Shown here piece by piece: positions 25,883-34,587 of a DNA stretch of 64,000 nucleotides. The DNA is taken from assembly GCA_023251255.1 (NCBI GenBank), contig JAHEZD010000010.1, positions 35,479-99,478 of the forward strand, read 5' to 3'. How positions within the stretch are numbered: position 1 is the first letter of the stretch; every line of letters starts with the position of its first letter. Source of the DNA: Chitinophagaceae bacterium (lineage in GTDB: Bacteria; Bacteroidota; Bacteroidia; Chitinophagales; Chitinophagaceae). Below the pieces are notes generated by a model, which saw nothing but the letters and a program-made list of their open reading frames with translations, was not told the origin of the DNA and did not search any database. The position numbers and the translations under genes are program-made.

Positions 25883-26932
25883 ATGAAACCCTTACTTACG
25901 CTCTTACTTTTTGCACCTCTTTTATTGCTGGCTCAGCCCAATACAAACCAGTCTTTTGGTGTTTCAACAGATATGTATATTGTCAATGGCAGGTTGCCAT
26001 ATATAGATGTCAATATGAAAGGGCACAATTGCATACCTGCAAACCCTAATTGTTTGCAAGGTAAATTTCTGCTTGACTATGGTACCGACACTTCAACAAT
26101 AGATGTTTACGGTTTTCCAGGTGACTATATAACTTATGTCCCCAACAAGAATTATACGATCAATCTTTTTCAAACTTCCTTTACCTCTTACTTCTATGAT
26201 AACCAAGGATACCATTACTATAATTTGAATGGGGTCCGACAGGCAGGAATATTGGGTACCGATTTCTTATCACAGCATATTATTACATTGGACTATGACA
26301 ACAGGAAGGCTTATTGCGGAGATACCTCAATGCCCGATTTGCATTTTAATAAATTAAAGAGCCTCGGATTCATTCCAGCTTCAATGAAAGGTTATTTTAG
26401 CAACGATGAGAAAAAGCTTCTTGATCTCAAACTACCTCAAAAGAATAACAACCCAGCTATACCATTGTATATTGGGGAAACTAATAACTATGTGCAATGC
26501 CCAGCACAGCTTGATCCTGGTTATGATGATAATTTTTACACCAATAAGGGTATTCGTATTACCAATGTAATAAACATAAACAAAGCATATTTTGATACTT
26601 TAGTCAAACAGCATATTATCAGCGGTGTTGATAAAAATGATCCAATCTTACTAGGTAACCGAAATTCTGCGGATACACTCTACAAGTGTGTGTTTACTGG
26701 AAGTTTTGATATTAAAATTCTTGGGGTAAATGCTGAAAGCATTTTAAAACGGAATTCTTCTCAATGGAATGTGTATTTAAAGATATCATCTCAAGAAGGA
26801 TTGGCCGCAGGCGGCATCACAACATTCCCATTTCCTGCTGCACAAATCGGGGCTAGCCTTCTTACTCAATGTTCCAGAGTCATATTTGATCCTTTTTTAT
26901 CGCTACTCTGGTTTCAAGAAAAGACTCAATGA
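25883..26932 (+). CDS. Exported retropepsin-like aspartyl protease-fold protein
   Basis: A 349-residue protein with a signal peptide (1-18). The segment GKFLLDYGTDTSTID (60-74) fits the catalytic D-x-G-[ST]-like motif of retropepsins with Asp65, and GILGTDFLSQHIITLDY (122-138) fits the second conserved strand (GILGxDFL). A second half with SQLDPGY-like and GLAAGGITTFPF segments may form a second lobe. The first motif reads DYG rather than DTG, so catalysis is uncertain. It is the first of three secreted proteins in a row (protease-like, metalloprotease-like, GH8), 23 bases before the next. Confidence 0.65.
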   Translation: MKPLLTLLLFAPLLLLAQPNTNQSFGVSTDMYIVNGRLPYIDVNMKGHNCIPANPNCLQGKFLLDYGTDTSTIDVYGFPGDYITYVPNKNYTINLFQTSFTSYFYDNQGYHYYNLNGVRQAGILGTDFLSQHIITLDYDNRKAYCGDTSMPDLHFNKLKSLGFIPASMKGYFSNDEKKLLDLKLPQKNNNPAIPLYIGETNNYVQCPAQLDPGYDDNFYTNKGIRITNVININKAYFDTLVKQHIISGVDKNDPILLGNRNSADTLYKCVFTGSFDIKILGVNAESILKRNSSQWNVYLKISSQEGLAAGGITTFPFPAAQIGASLLTQCSRVIFDPFLSLLWFQEKTQ

Positions 26933-26955
26933 AAAAAAATAAATGCCCTTGAATA

Positions 26956-27561
26956 ATGATAAAGCAACTATATACAATCCTTTTCTTTTTTTCCTGCATA
27001 CATGTAGCAAATGGACAACAAGCATCTGTTCGGTTTGTACTTAATGACACGTTTCAGAGTGTAAAAAGAAATTTTAAGGATTCTGCTTTAAAAGCACTTC
27101 GAATCGAAGCAGAGGTGTTGTCTTCCCAAGAATTTAAAGACTCCTTAATTAAGTACACTTTTAGCTGTAAGAACAACACGGTATCCCCTTGTGACTGTTT
27201 ACATGAGAACAACACTTGTAACGAAGCAGTTAGGATACCAGGATTGACAGTGTACAATGCCCTATTAAGGGATAGCGTTGTAAATATTAAATTGATTGTT
27301 GCGAAAGCAAGCTTTAGGCTAAGGCATTTTTCCAAAACCTATGGATCATCCTGCCCTTGTTACTACATTACAACAACATATACCTGGTGGCTTGCAAACG
27401 ATGATCTGCCTTTGACCTATTATTATGCTGCCCACCTCGCACATGAATACGCCCATATCACAGGATATATCCACGGTGACCAACCTTTATCTGATGACGT
27501 TGCTTACGTGGTTGGGAATATTGTTGAGAATATTTTAAAAAGACGAGCCGGGGTTTTATGA
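26956..27561 (+). CDS. Exported HExxH zinc metalloprotease-like protein
   Basis: A 201-residue protein with a signal peptide (1-20). Near the C-terminus it has a zinc-binding helix AAHLAHEYAHITGYIHGD with His163, Glu164 and His167; an acidic residue in the following helix (Asp174, Asp180 or Asp181) could be the third ligand. Four pairs of cysteines in the middle (CKNN, CDCLH, CNE, CPCY) suggest disulfides in the periplasm or outside. I recognise no named peptidase family, but the architecture of an N-terminal domain and C-terminal HEYAH helix resembles small secreted gluzincin-like proteins. Confidence 0.65.
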   Translation: MIKQLYTILFFFSCIHVANGQQASVRFVLNDTFQSVKRNFKDSALKALRIEAEVLSSQEFKDSLIKYTFSCKNNTVSPCDCLHENNTCNEAVRIPGLTVYNALLRDSVVNIKLIVAKASFRLRHFSKTYGSSCPCYYITTTYTWWLANDDLPLTYYYAAHLAHEYAHITGYIHGDQPLSDDVAYVVGNIVENILKRRAGVL

Positions 27562-27585
27562 TTTCTAAGACGTAACCATAATTGT

Positions 27586-28953
27586 ATGAAACAAAGCCTA
27601 TTATTCCTTGCAGTATTTTCTTTCGCAATAAATGTTCATTCACAGACAGGTATATGTAATATGCCTTTCCCACGTCACACAAAATATGCTACAAGTACTA
27701 TCTTGCCCCATGCTGATAAAAAGTTAATGTCGGATAGCACCATGTCCTTTTTTAATCAATGGCAGCGAGCTTATATAAAATATAAAAATTATGGAAATGA
27801 ATCGTGTGCCTATGTGTTTTCTAAGGATACTGCCAAAGAAAAAGATGAAAACAAAGACCAAGATTATGATTGTGTTTCAGAGGCCTTGGGCTATGGGATG
27901 ATCATCGTTGTACAAATGTCAGACAGCAGTAATTCGAAAGCAAACCAGGTACTGTTTAACCAGTTATTCCGATTTTATAAAAGACATCCAAGTATAAGGG
28001 ATAAAGAAGGGATAACAGGAACAGAACAGTCGATATTAATGGGTTATGGCATCCATGTCACAAAAGAGGGAAATGATGTTTATGAAACAGCTGCAGCAAG
28101 TGATGGCGATATTGATATAGCCTACTCCTTATTGCTTGCAGATGCCCAATGGTCGAGTACTGATACTATAAACTATTTAAAAGAGGCTGGTGCATTGATC
28201 AAAACAATTTATGCTCAAGATATTAATAAGCATACGAGACTGATCCTGACATCTAACGAGAATGAAGATGATAATCATATAAAAACTGCTATTAAGCAGA
28301 AATACTATGATATCCGGACATCCGATTTTATACCATCAGAGTTGAAGGCATTCAATACTGTTTTAAAAGATGGGTGTTTCGGTTCAGTTGTAGATTCTAG
28401 TTATAAATATTTTTTTGCTGTCCAGTCGCTTGGAGATAAGCACACCGGACTGGTACCCGATTTTGTGCAACATATCGGGGATACGATCCAAGGGAAAGGA
28501 TACCGCATCATCATACCCCCCAAGGATTATGAGAAAGAAAAAAATGCCGGTAAGTATTTTTATAATGCCTGCAGGGTGCCTTGGCGTATCGCTACGGACT
28601 ATATTGTTTCAGGTGATATCAGGGCGAAAAATTTTGTCGAGCCGATAAATAATTGGATAAGGTCAATATGCAAGGATGATCCCAACAATATCAATGCTGG
28701 CTATACATTGGATGGGAAGGAAATTCTTAAGGACAAGGAAAGGGATACCCGAATGATGAGCTTTGTTAGCCCGTTTGCAGTTTCTTCCATGGTTGATCAA
28801 AAAAATCAGCCATGGCTGGATAAGTTGTGGGATAGCATTGTAAAACTGCCACTGACGAATGTTGAAGGCTTGAAATATGGCTATTTTGAGAACACAATCA
28901 AAATGCTGGACATGATTATTCTTTCGGGGAATTATTGGTCTGTATCAAAATAA
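27586..28953 (+). CDS. Secreted glycoside hydrolase family 8 enzyme
   Basis: A 455-residue protein with a signal peptide (1-19). Two GH8 marks are clear: VSEALGYGMIIV (Glu99 as the expected general acid) and ASDGDIDIAYSLLLADAQW (residues 171-189), which matches the GH8 signature with Asp173. The (alpha/alpha)6 barrel enzymes of this family cleave cellulose, xylan, chitosan or related beta-glucans by inversion. Substrate cannot be decided from the motifs alone. It stands 24 bases after the metalloprotease-like gene and may be co-secreted. A C-terminal sorting domain is not present. Confidence 0.85.
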   Translation: MKQSLLFLAVFSFAINVHSQTGICNMPFPRHTKYATSTILPHADKKLMSDSTMSFFNQWQRAYIKYKNYGNESCAYVFSKDTAKEKDENKDQDYDCVSEALGYGMIIVVQMSDSSNSKANQVLFNQLFRFYKRHPSIRDKEGITGTEQSILMGYGIHVTKEGNDVYETAAASDGDIDIAYSLLLADAQWSSTDTINYLKEAGALIKTIYAQDINKHTRLILTSNENEDDNHIKTAIKQKYYDIRTSDFIPSELKAFNTVLKDGCFGSVVDSSYKYFFAVQSLGDKHTGLVPDFVQHIGDTIQGKGYRIIIPPKDYEKEKNAGKYFYNACRVPWRIATDYIVSGDIRAKNFVEPINNWIRSICKDDPNNINAGYTLDGKEILKDKERDTRMMSFVSPFAVSSMVDQKNQPWLDKLWDSIVKLPLTNVEGLKYGYFENTIKMLDMIILSGNYWSVSK

Positions 28954-29013
28954 AAGACTAATCCTGTTTTTACTTCTATTAAAAGATTGCGAGGCATATA
29001 GCGGCAACATTTT

Positions 29014-29640
29014 ATGAAACCAGTATTCTCAAGAAATACAGACATTGACAAGATTGCTTTTTTGAATTGGCGGATTGACAAGGATAACCATATCGTGAAC
29101 TTGTTGAATATTGCCGATGGCTTTTTGCTTTCTGCCATTGAACTTGCAAAAGTGTGTTTAGAAGACAATCGAAACAAGAGAGCAGATATTATCATTTTCG
29201 CAATCCTGACAAATGCAAATCATGGATTGGAACTTTATCTGAAGTCATTGAACTGGACCTTGAATGAACTTCTTTCAAATAATAAGAAAATAGAAGGCAA
29301 GCATAACCTGAAACAAATATTTCAAACAGTAAAGGCCAAGTTCAAAATTTATAAAGGAACAATCAACTTCAAAGATTTCAAACAAGAAACAAAAGAAATA
29401 GAAAGCTACATCAACGAACTTTTTGATAAGATCCAATCAACACCTCAAAACGATAAAATGGATTTCTCCCGTTATTCAATTGATAACAACTATGATGACC
29501 ATTTTTATGTACTTGATTTGGGAAAAGGAACTATTGATATTGACCTGGAGAACTTTGTGACAAGATTTGAAACAATCCGGAATAAGATAGACAAGCTATG
29601 CCGCTATATGTATTACAGTGAACTGCACGATGATTGGTAA
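29014..29640 (+). CDS. Hypothetical protein, possibly HEPN-like
   Basis: A 208-residue soluble protein with high lysine and aspartate content. The segment ILTNANHGLELYLKSLNWTLNELLSNNKKIEGKHNL (around residues 68-104) has the look of a HEPN-type helix pair (small residues, H-G-x-E-x-x-x-K, then H-x-L). I see no RX4-6H active site. The protein could be a HEPN-like adaptor or simply unknown. It is 60 bases after the GH8 gene and separated by 118 bases from the next lipoprotein gene. Confidence 0.55.
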   Translation: MKPVFSRNTDIDKIAFLNWRIDKDNHIVNLLNIADGFLLSAIELAKVCLEDNRNKRADIIIFAILTNANHGLELYLKSLNWTLNELLSNNKKIEGKHNLKQIFQTVKAKFKIYKGTINFKDFKQETKEIESYINELFDKIQSTPQNDKMDFSRYSIDNNYDDHFYVLDLGKGTIDIDLENFVTRFETIRNKIDKLCRYMYYSELHDDW

Positions 29641-29758
29641 AGTAAATCTTGGCATGTTTCTCGCTGTGTATTTACCCGCTCGGAAGTACATAGTTTAACA
29701 TGGAGTATTGATGCTTTAAGTAACCAGGCCGGATTACTTAACGAAACAAATCAATACT

Positions 29759-31027
29759 ATGAAAAAATTGTTCTTTGCCTGCCTGTTGGCGGCCACTGTT
29801 TTCGCATGCAAGAAAACAGAAAATGTTCCCGTTACCGATCCTTCTTATGTTGCTGTTGTGGAAAAAGCACTACAGGACAGCCTCCCTGCAGTGGATTATG
29901 CTTCACTGGACCTCACCCACGCCATCCAGATGCATATCGACAGTGCCAACATCCACCTCTTGCGTGTACCGATCATGGGGAAAGACATTGCCAAGGATTT
30001 TATCGTTGTCAAAACCGATGCCGCCGGTCATATCCAACAGGGCAAGTTCATTTCCATCACGAAAGACAATGATGCCAGTTCTTTCAATGGCTCCATTGCC
30101 TACCGCAGTTTGAAAGGAAACCCTGCCAGTACGTTTGCTATCAGGAAGGGGCGTATCAAGCAGCCGCAGGCTTTCCGGACGAACCTGCTGGTGAAGGAGG
30201 CCGACCCTGAGATGAACGGCGGTGACCTGCCTGAAGTGATCGTGTACAGTTTCGTTGCCGTTGATGGCGGCATCAATTGGAGTGACTGGTACAATTTACT
30301 GGCGATGCTCAATGCAGGCAATGACGGTGGTGGTGCAGGTGGCGGTAACTGGTATTATCCCGGCGGTGGTGGTGGGGGCGGCGGCACCGCACCAGCGGTG
30401 CAGATCGATTTTGAGAACTGGGACAGTAAGGCCGCCATCGACATCAAAAAATACATGGACTGTTTTGGGACGGTACCCAGCACAAATGCCACTTACACCA
30501 TCAGCATCTCCAGCGACATTCCCGTGGATGGCGACCCTTCGGCTTTTTTTGACTGGTCTGAACAATCGCCCGGCCACGCCTTTATTACCATGACGAAATC
30601 TTCGGGCAGCAATTCAGTGACACAAAACTTTGGCTTCTATCCATCTTCCGGTGTAAAAGCAGCAACCGGTAACAACACCGATGGGAAGATGGTCGATAAT
30701 GCAGGCCATGAATTCAATGCACAGTACACTATCAACATCACCGCCTCACAATTCCAGTCAGCACTGGCTTCCGTGAATACCTACAGCAGTTTCCAGTATA
30801 TCATTTCTTCTTTCAACTGCACCGATTATGCACTCAACATCTTCAATGCGGCTGGTGGCAACCTTTCTATTCCTAAATACCAGATCCCCAATTATGGTAC
30901 ACCCAACGGAAGCAATACGCCGCAGGGATTGTACAATGCCATCAACAGTTTGAAAACGGGTGGTAATACCAATGCTTCGGCCGGTTCTGCGAAACAGTAT
31001 GCAGGGGGCAGCCATGGGCCTTGTTAA
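29759..31027 (+). CDS. Lipoprotein with Gly-rich linker and possible permuted papain-like domain
   Basis: A 422-residue lipoprotein: lipobox TVFAC with Cys17. Residues 18-185 form an N-terminal domain of unknown type, then a glycine-rich linker (NDGGGAGGGNWYYPGGGGGGGG) of about 25 residues. The C-terminal domain shows GHAFITMTK, a conserved-looking NFGFYPSSG, and SSFNCTDYALNIFNAAGG. A His before a Cys, each at the start of hydrophobic elements, fits circularly permuted papain-fold (NlpC/P60-type) amidases or proteases. This is inference. It could act on peptidoglycan peptides or other amides. Confidence 0.6.
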   Translation: MKKLFFACLLAATVFACKKTENVPVTDPSYVAVVEKALQDSLPAVDYASLDLTHAIQMHIDSANIHLLRVPIMGKDIAKDFIVVKTDAAGHIQQGKFISITKDNDASSFNGSIAYRSLKGNPASTFAIRKGRIKQPQAFRTNLLVKEADPEMNGGDLPEVIVYSFVAVDGGINWSDWYNLLAMLNAGNDGGGAGGGNWYYPGGGGGGGGTAPAVQIDFENWDSKAAIDIKKYMDCFGTVPSTNATYTISISSDIPVDGDPSAFFDWSEQSPGHAFITMTKSSGSNSVTQNFGFYPSSGVKAATGNNTDGKMVDNAGHEFNAQYTINITASQFQSALASVNTYSSFQYIISSFNCTDYALNIFNAAGGNLSIPKYQIPNYGTPNGSNTPQGLYNAINSLKTGGNTNASAGSAKQYAGGSHGPC

Positions 31028-31040
31028 CCCCCATCCCTGC

Positions 31041-31061
31041 CCCCTAACCCCCTGAAGGGGG
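31041..31061 (+). terminator. CCCCC-TGAA-GGGGG hairpin in a C-rich repeat
   Basis: CCCCC (31048-31052) pairs with GGGGG (31057-31061) around TGAA. The surrounding CCCC-rich stretch (31028-31061) matches a short intergenic element type that I know to be frequent in Bacteroidota genomes. It lies just after the lipoprotein stop codon. Confidence 0.45.
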
Positions 31062-31089
31062 AATTGATGATTAATTAAAAAATATTCGT

Positions 31090-31446
31090 ATGAAATTTTT
31101 AGCGCATCCTGTTACGCAGGTTTTAAGTTTCTGTATTGTGCTGATCAATGGCGATGTGGTGGGCTTCCCTTATATCGTGTATGTCTACCATGCTTCGCTG
31201 CAGTTTATTCCTTATGGAATCCTTGGGGCAGACGGTATGGTGTTGACACTATGCAGTTTGATCGGTCACCATCGTGGGGTACAATTGGCAGGACTTCTTT
31301 TGATGTGGGTTTCGCTGGCCGTGTTTTTTTATAAGAGTTTGCAGAATGTGAGTGGGACGTTTACGACGCCGTTGTGTTTGTTGTTGCTGGTGTTGTTTGT
31401 TGTGGTGAGTGCTGCTGTTGTAACGAGAACCATTTCAAAAACTTAA
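31090..31446 (+). CDS. Small integral membrane protein of unknown function
   Basis: A 118-residue very hydrophobic protein with about four predicted membrane segments (residues 6-27, 38-58, 64-82, 91-111) and few charges. No signal cleavage site or motif is recognisable. Its stop codon is 3 bases before the Crp-family regulator gene, so the two are probably co-transcribed, but no functional link is known. Confidence 0.6.
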   Translation: MKFLAHPVTQVLSFCIVLINGDVVGFPYIVYVYHASLQFIPYGILGADGMVLTLCSLIGHHRGVQLAGLLLMWVSLAVFFYKSLQNVSGTFTTPLCLLLLVLFVVVSAAVVTRTISKT

Positions 31447-31449
31447 CCC

Positions 31450-32016
31450 ATGCTCAGCCTGCTGCATTACCTGCAATCGATCCATCCCATCACCCCCGAG
31501 GCACAACAGTACCTCGGGAAGGTGCTGCGGAAAAAAGAACTACGCAAGAACGCCTTCTGGCTCAAACAGGGGGAGACCTGCAACCGTATTGCCTTTATTG
31601 AAAAGGGCATGGTCAAGATATTCTTCGAATCGGGCAACAAGGAGATTGCTATCTGGTACAACAAGGAAGATGACGTGATGATCTCGGTCAAGAGTTTCTT
31701 TTTTCAAATGCCTTCGCAACTTGCCATCAAGGCCGTTGAACCAACCACGCTGTATTATATCGAGTATGCCGAACTGCAGGGCATCTACCAGTCATCGCTT
31801 GATTTCAATGTCAATGGGCGGAAGATCCTGGAGCATTATTACAGCACATTGGAAGAACATACGATGATGATGGCGAAGCCGCCGAAAGAACGGTATGATG
31901 ACCTCGTGCGGCTATACCCTTGGATGAACGATTCGAAACGGTTCAAGGACTATATGCTGGCGGCGTATTTGGGGATTGACCGGACGACACTGAGTAGGTA
32001 CAAGAATGGAAAGTGA
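31450..32016 (+). CDS. Crp/Fnr-family transcription regulator
   Basis: A 188-residue regulator. Residues 20-120 form a cyclic-nucleotide-binding-like beta barrel (RKNAFWLKQGETCNRIAFIEKGMVKIFF), residues 125-150 the dimer helix and the C-terminal helix-turn-helix reads FKDYMLAAYLGIDRTTLSRYK. This short type is common in Bacteroidota and often responds to unknown signals. It lies 110 bases upstream of the ABC importer operon on the same strand and could regulate it, but no Crp-like site is obvious. The family-typical phosphate-binding arginine is not evident. Confidence 0.85.
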   Translation: MLSLLHYLQSIHPITPEAQQYLGKVLRKKELRKNAFWLKQGETCNRIAFIEKGMVKIFFESGNKEIAIWYNKEDDVMISVKSFFFQMPSQLAIKAVEPTTLYYIEYAELQGIYQSSLDFNVNGRKILEHYYSTLEEHTMMMAKPPKERYDDLVRLYPWMNDSKRFKDYMLAAYLGIDRTTLSRYKNGK

Positions 32017-32102
32017 GATAAAGGCTTGCCTTGATCTAAACTACTGTAAATCAAAATAATACATTTTTTGTCTGAAATCGTCTAACCTTATAAACACAAA
32101 TA

Positions 32103-32125
32103 GCCGTTAGTTTAAAACTAGCGGC
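32103..32125 (+). promoter_or_regulatory. Inverted repeat directly before the importer operon start codon
   Basis: GCCGTTAGT (32103-32111) pairs with ACTAGCGGC (32117-32125) with a 5-base AT-rich loop and one T/G pair, and the match continues inward by two more pairs. The repeat ends one base before the ATG at 32127. In mRNA it would sequester the ribosome binding region; in DNA it could be an operator. No T-run follows, so it is not a terminator. Confidence 0.5.
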
Positions 32126-32126
32126 G

Positions 32127-33017
32127 ATGATCCTGCAAATTCTTGTAAATAGTATTTTATCAGCAATGCTACTTGCTTTAATTGCCATTGGATTCAACAT
32201 GATCTTTAATGTATCCAAAATTTTCCACCTAGCACATGGTGCATTTTATACATCGGCAGTATATCTTTTTTATGGATTGCGTAGCATAATAGGCAAGCAC
32301 TTGTCTCTTGTGCCAACCATCTTAGTTAGTATTGTTACTTCTTTATTAGGCATCGGTCTTTTAATACTACTTGTTGAATATTTTATTTACCGCCCACTTA
32401 TTAAAAGTAAATCGAATCCTGTCATTTCATTGATTTCGTCATTGTGTGTTTACTTAGTGATGATAAATATCCTGATCCTGATTTTCGGGAATGATAGTAT
32501 TACACTGAATCCCAGTTATGCAATAATAATCGATAACAAATTTTTCAGAATGACAACTGCAGATATGGTCGTTTTTGTTTTCGGAACGATTGTAATTGCC
32601 TCTGTTCTTTTATTTACACGGACAAATCTTTATAATCAAATAAAGGCAATATCTGATAGCACATTAATAGCAAAAAAATTTGGCATCAACGAACAACGCA
32701 TAAGAATAATAGTCTTTTTAGTTGGAACCATTTTGGTAGGGATTGCCGGAATATTGAAAGCTAACCAAACTGCTTTTGAACCAAATCTTGGCCTGACAGC
32801 CATATTAACCGCTTCTGCAGCAGTTATAGTTGGTGGGGTTAATTCATTAACAGGGACGCTCATCGCATGTTTTGTCATTGCTCTGCTTGAAAATTTTTCA
32901 GTTGCTATCATCCCGGCAATATGGAAAGATTCATTGACATATTTCCTTTTAATTATGGTCCTAGTCTTTTACCGGAAAGGGCTTATTTCAATAAAACAAA
33001 GAATCGAAACAAGATGA
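32127..33017 (+). CDS. Branched-chain/amide-type ABC importer permease, LivH-like
   Basis: A 296-residue polytopic inner-membrane protein with about eight helices. The start SILSAMLLALIAIGFNMIFNVSKIFHLAHGAFY and the later SDSTLIAKKFGINEQRIRIIVFLVGTILVGIAGIL (EAA-like loop) are characteristic of LivH/UrtB permeases. It is the first gene of an operon containing both permeases, both ATPases and the binding protein of a HAAT-type importer. Such importers take up branched-chain amino acids, urea or short amides. Its stop overlaps the next start (ATGA at 33014-33017). Confidence 0.9.
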   Translation: MILQILVNSILSAMLLALIAIGFNMIFNVSKIFHLAHGAFYTSAVYLFYGLRSIIGKHLSLVPTILVSIVTSLLGIGLLILLVEYFIYRPLIKSKSNPVISLISSLCVYLVMINILILIFGNDSITLNPSYAIIIDNKFFRMTTADMVVFVFGTIVIASVLLFTRTNLYNQIKAISDSTLIAKKFGINEQRIRIIVFLVGTILVGIAGILKANQTAFEPNLGLTAILTASAAVIVGGVNSLTGTLIACFVIALLENFSVAIIPAIWKDSLTYFLLIMVLVFYRKGLISIKQRIETR

Positions 33018-33880
33018 ACTGGATGCATATTTTTTTCATGTGCGAAATCTATATAATGCTCTCGTTGAGTGCGAACCTTTCTTCGGGTTATACCGGTTTG
33101 CTTTCATTTGCCAATGCCGCTTTTTATGGCTTAGGAGCATATGTAACTGCCCTTTGCCTGAAAAAATTATCCCTAACATTTTTCCCATCATTATTAATCG
33201 CCATCTTATTTAATATGGTGGCAAGTTCAATTATTACTTTTCTTTCAATGAAACTGAAAGAACTTTATTTCACATTGGCAACCCTTTCATTCCAGGTTAT
33301 CGTTTTTTCAATTCTTTACAACTGGGAAAATGTAACAGGTGGCAGCTATGGGATTACTGCAATACCGTCTGCAACTATTCTCGGATACAGTTTTACAACT
33401 ACTGCCTCCTATACTTTTTTAGCTGCTATCTTCCTGCTGGCCATTTTTTCTTTTTTTCTTTTTTTTAGGAGGCGACCTTTTTTTGATCTACTAGAATGCA
33501 TACGGGATACTGAACTGGGCGTAGTGTCGTTGGGTAAAAATGTTTTTACAGCCCGGCTTGTTTGTAATGCTATCAGCTGTTCTTTTATGGCTGTAGCTGG
33601 AGCCTTGTTTGCGGTATATAACAGCTATATAGACGCTACCTCCTTTACACTGAATGAAAGCATATTGATTATAAGCATGATATTAATTGGAGGGATGGGA
33701 AATATTAAGGGGCCAGTATTAGGTGCTTGTTTTTATGTAATGCTGCCTGAAATAATAAGACTCATGCCTATTGACAGTTATAAAGGGGCTTGCCTGCAAA
33801 CTATTATCTATAGCATAACCCTGATTTTTATTGTTAGGATTAAACCTAATGGCATTTGGGGAAAATTCAAATTCAATTGA
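33014..33880 (+). CDS. Branched-chain/amide-type ABC importer permease, LivM-like
   Basis: A 288-residue membrane protein with start at 33014 (MNWMHIFFMCEIYIMLSLSANL), which overlaps the LivH stop by ATGA coupling; an upstream in-frame ATG at 32921 would lie inside livH and is unlikely. LivM marks are the ANLSSGYTGLLSFANAAFYGLGAY region and the loop LLECIRDTELGVVSLGKNVFTARL, followed by GALFAVYNSYIDATSF and IGGMGNIKGPVLGA. It pairs with LivH in the membrane channel. Confidence 0.9.
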   Translation: MNWMHIFFMCEIYIMLSLSANLSSGYTGLLSFANAAFYGLGAYVTALCLKKLSLTFFPSLLIAILFNMVASSIITFLSMKLKELYFTLATLSFQVIVFSILYNWENVTGGSYGITAIPSATILGYSFTTTASYTFLAAIFLLAIFSFFLFFRRRPFFDLLECIRDTELGVVSLGKNVFTARLVCNAISCSFMAVAGALFAVYNSYIDATSFTLNESILIISMILIGGMGNIKGPVLGACFYVMLPEIIRLMPIDSYKGACLQTIIYSITLIFIVRIKPNGIWGKFKFN

Positions 33881-34584
33881 TGGATAATAAAATCCTCCAT
33901 ATAAAACACCTAAGTAAATCTTTCGAAGGGTTGAACCTTTTCGATGATGCCAGTCTTGAGATTTCAGCAGGAACTATCAACGTATTGTTGGGTGGAAATG
34001 GTAGTGGCAAAACCACACTTTTTAATATGATCAATGGCTATGAAAAACCAGATGCGGGAGAAATCTGGTTTAATGGCTTAAAGTTGCACGGTTTACATGA
34101 ATACGAAATTGCAAGGGTTGGAATGGGACGGGTATGGCAATCGCCGATAGTATTTCCGAATCATACTGTGCTTGACAACTTACTTATCAGTAGCCATGAA
34201 AGAAAAGGAGAAAATATTCTATACTGCTTATTCAGATATCAATCATTTGTCAAAGACGAAAAGCGTTTGAAAAGCAAAGCATTGCTCTTGCTCGAAGAAA
34301 TCGGTATGCTTTCTAAAAAAGAGTGTTTAGCCGGAGAATTATCACTTGGCGAAAAAAAGATCTTGGGTATTGCCATGTTGCTCATGAATGATTCAAAATT
34401 ACTCCTGCTGGATGAGCCATACAGTAATATAACTGTATTGATGATTGAAAGGATTTCATCTATTCTAAAGGATATCAGGGAGCAAGGGAAGACGATATTG
34501 ATGATTGAGCATAAAGTAATGTATGCACGTGTTATTGCGGATAAGATGTATAATATAAATGACAAAAAAATCGGAGCGAAATAA
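33880..34584 (+). CDS. ABC importer ATPase, LivG-like
   Basis: A 234-residue ATP-binding protein. The start at 33880 overlaps the LivM stop by one base (TGATG); an in-frame upstream ATG at 33856 is within livM. Motifs are Walker A GGNGSGKTTL, signature LSLGEKKILGIA (a variant of LSGGQ), Walker B LLLLDEPYSN and the switch His in MIEHK. The D-loop and signature are somewhat unusual. It drives the importer together with the LivF-like protein. Confidence 0.9.
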   Translation: MDNKILHIKHLSKSFEGLNLFDDASLEISAGTINVLLGGNGSGKTTLFNMINGYEKPDAGEIWFNGLKLHGLHEYEIARVGMGRVWQSPIVFPNHTVLDNLLISSHERKGENILYCLFRYQSFVKDEKRLKSKALLLLEEIGMLSKKECLAGELSLGEKKILGIAMLLMNDSKLLLLDEPYSNITVLMIERISSILKDIREQGKTILMIEHKVMYARVIADKMYNINDKKIGAK

Positions 34585-34587
34585 TCA

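Noticed and set aside
32411..32425. Sequence CGAATCCTGTC as left copy of the possible attachment site
   Set aside because: Only 11 bases match and they lie inside the coding sequence of the LivH-like permease; chance match.
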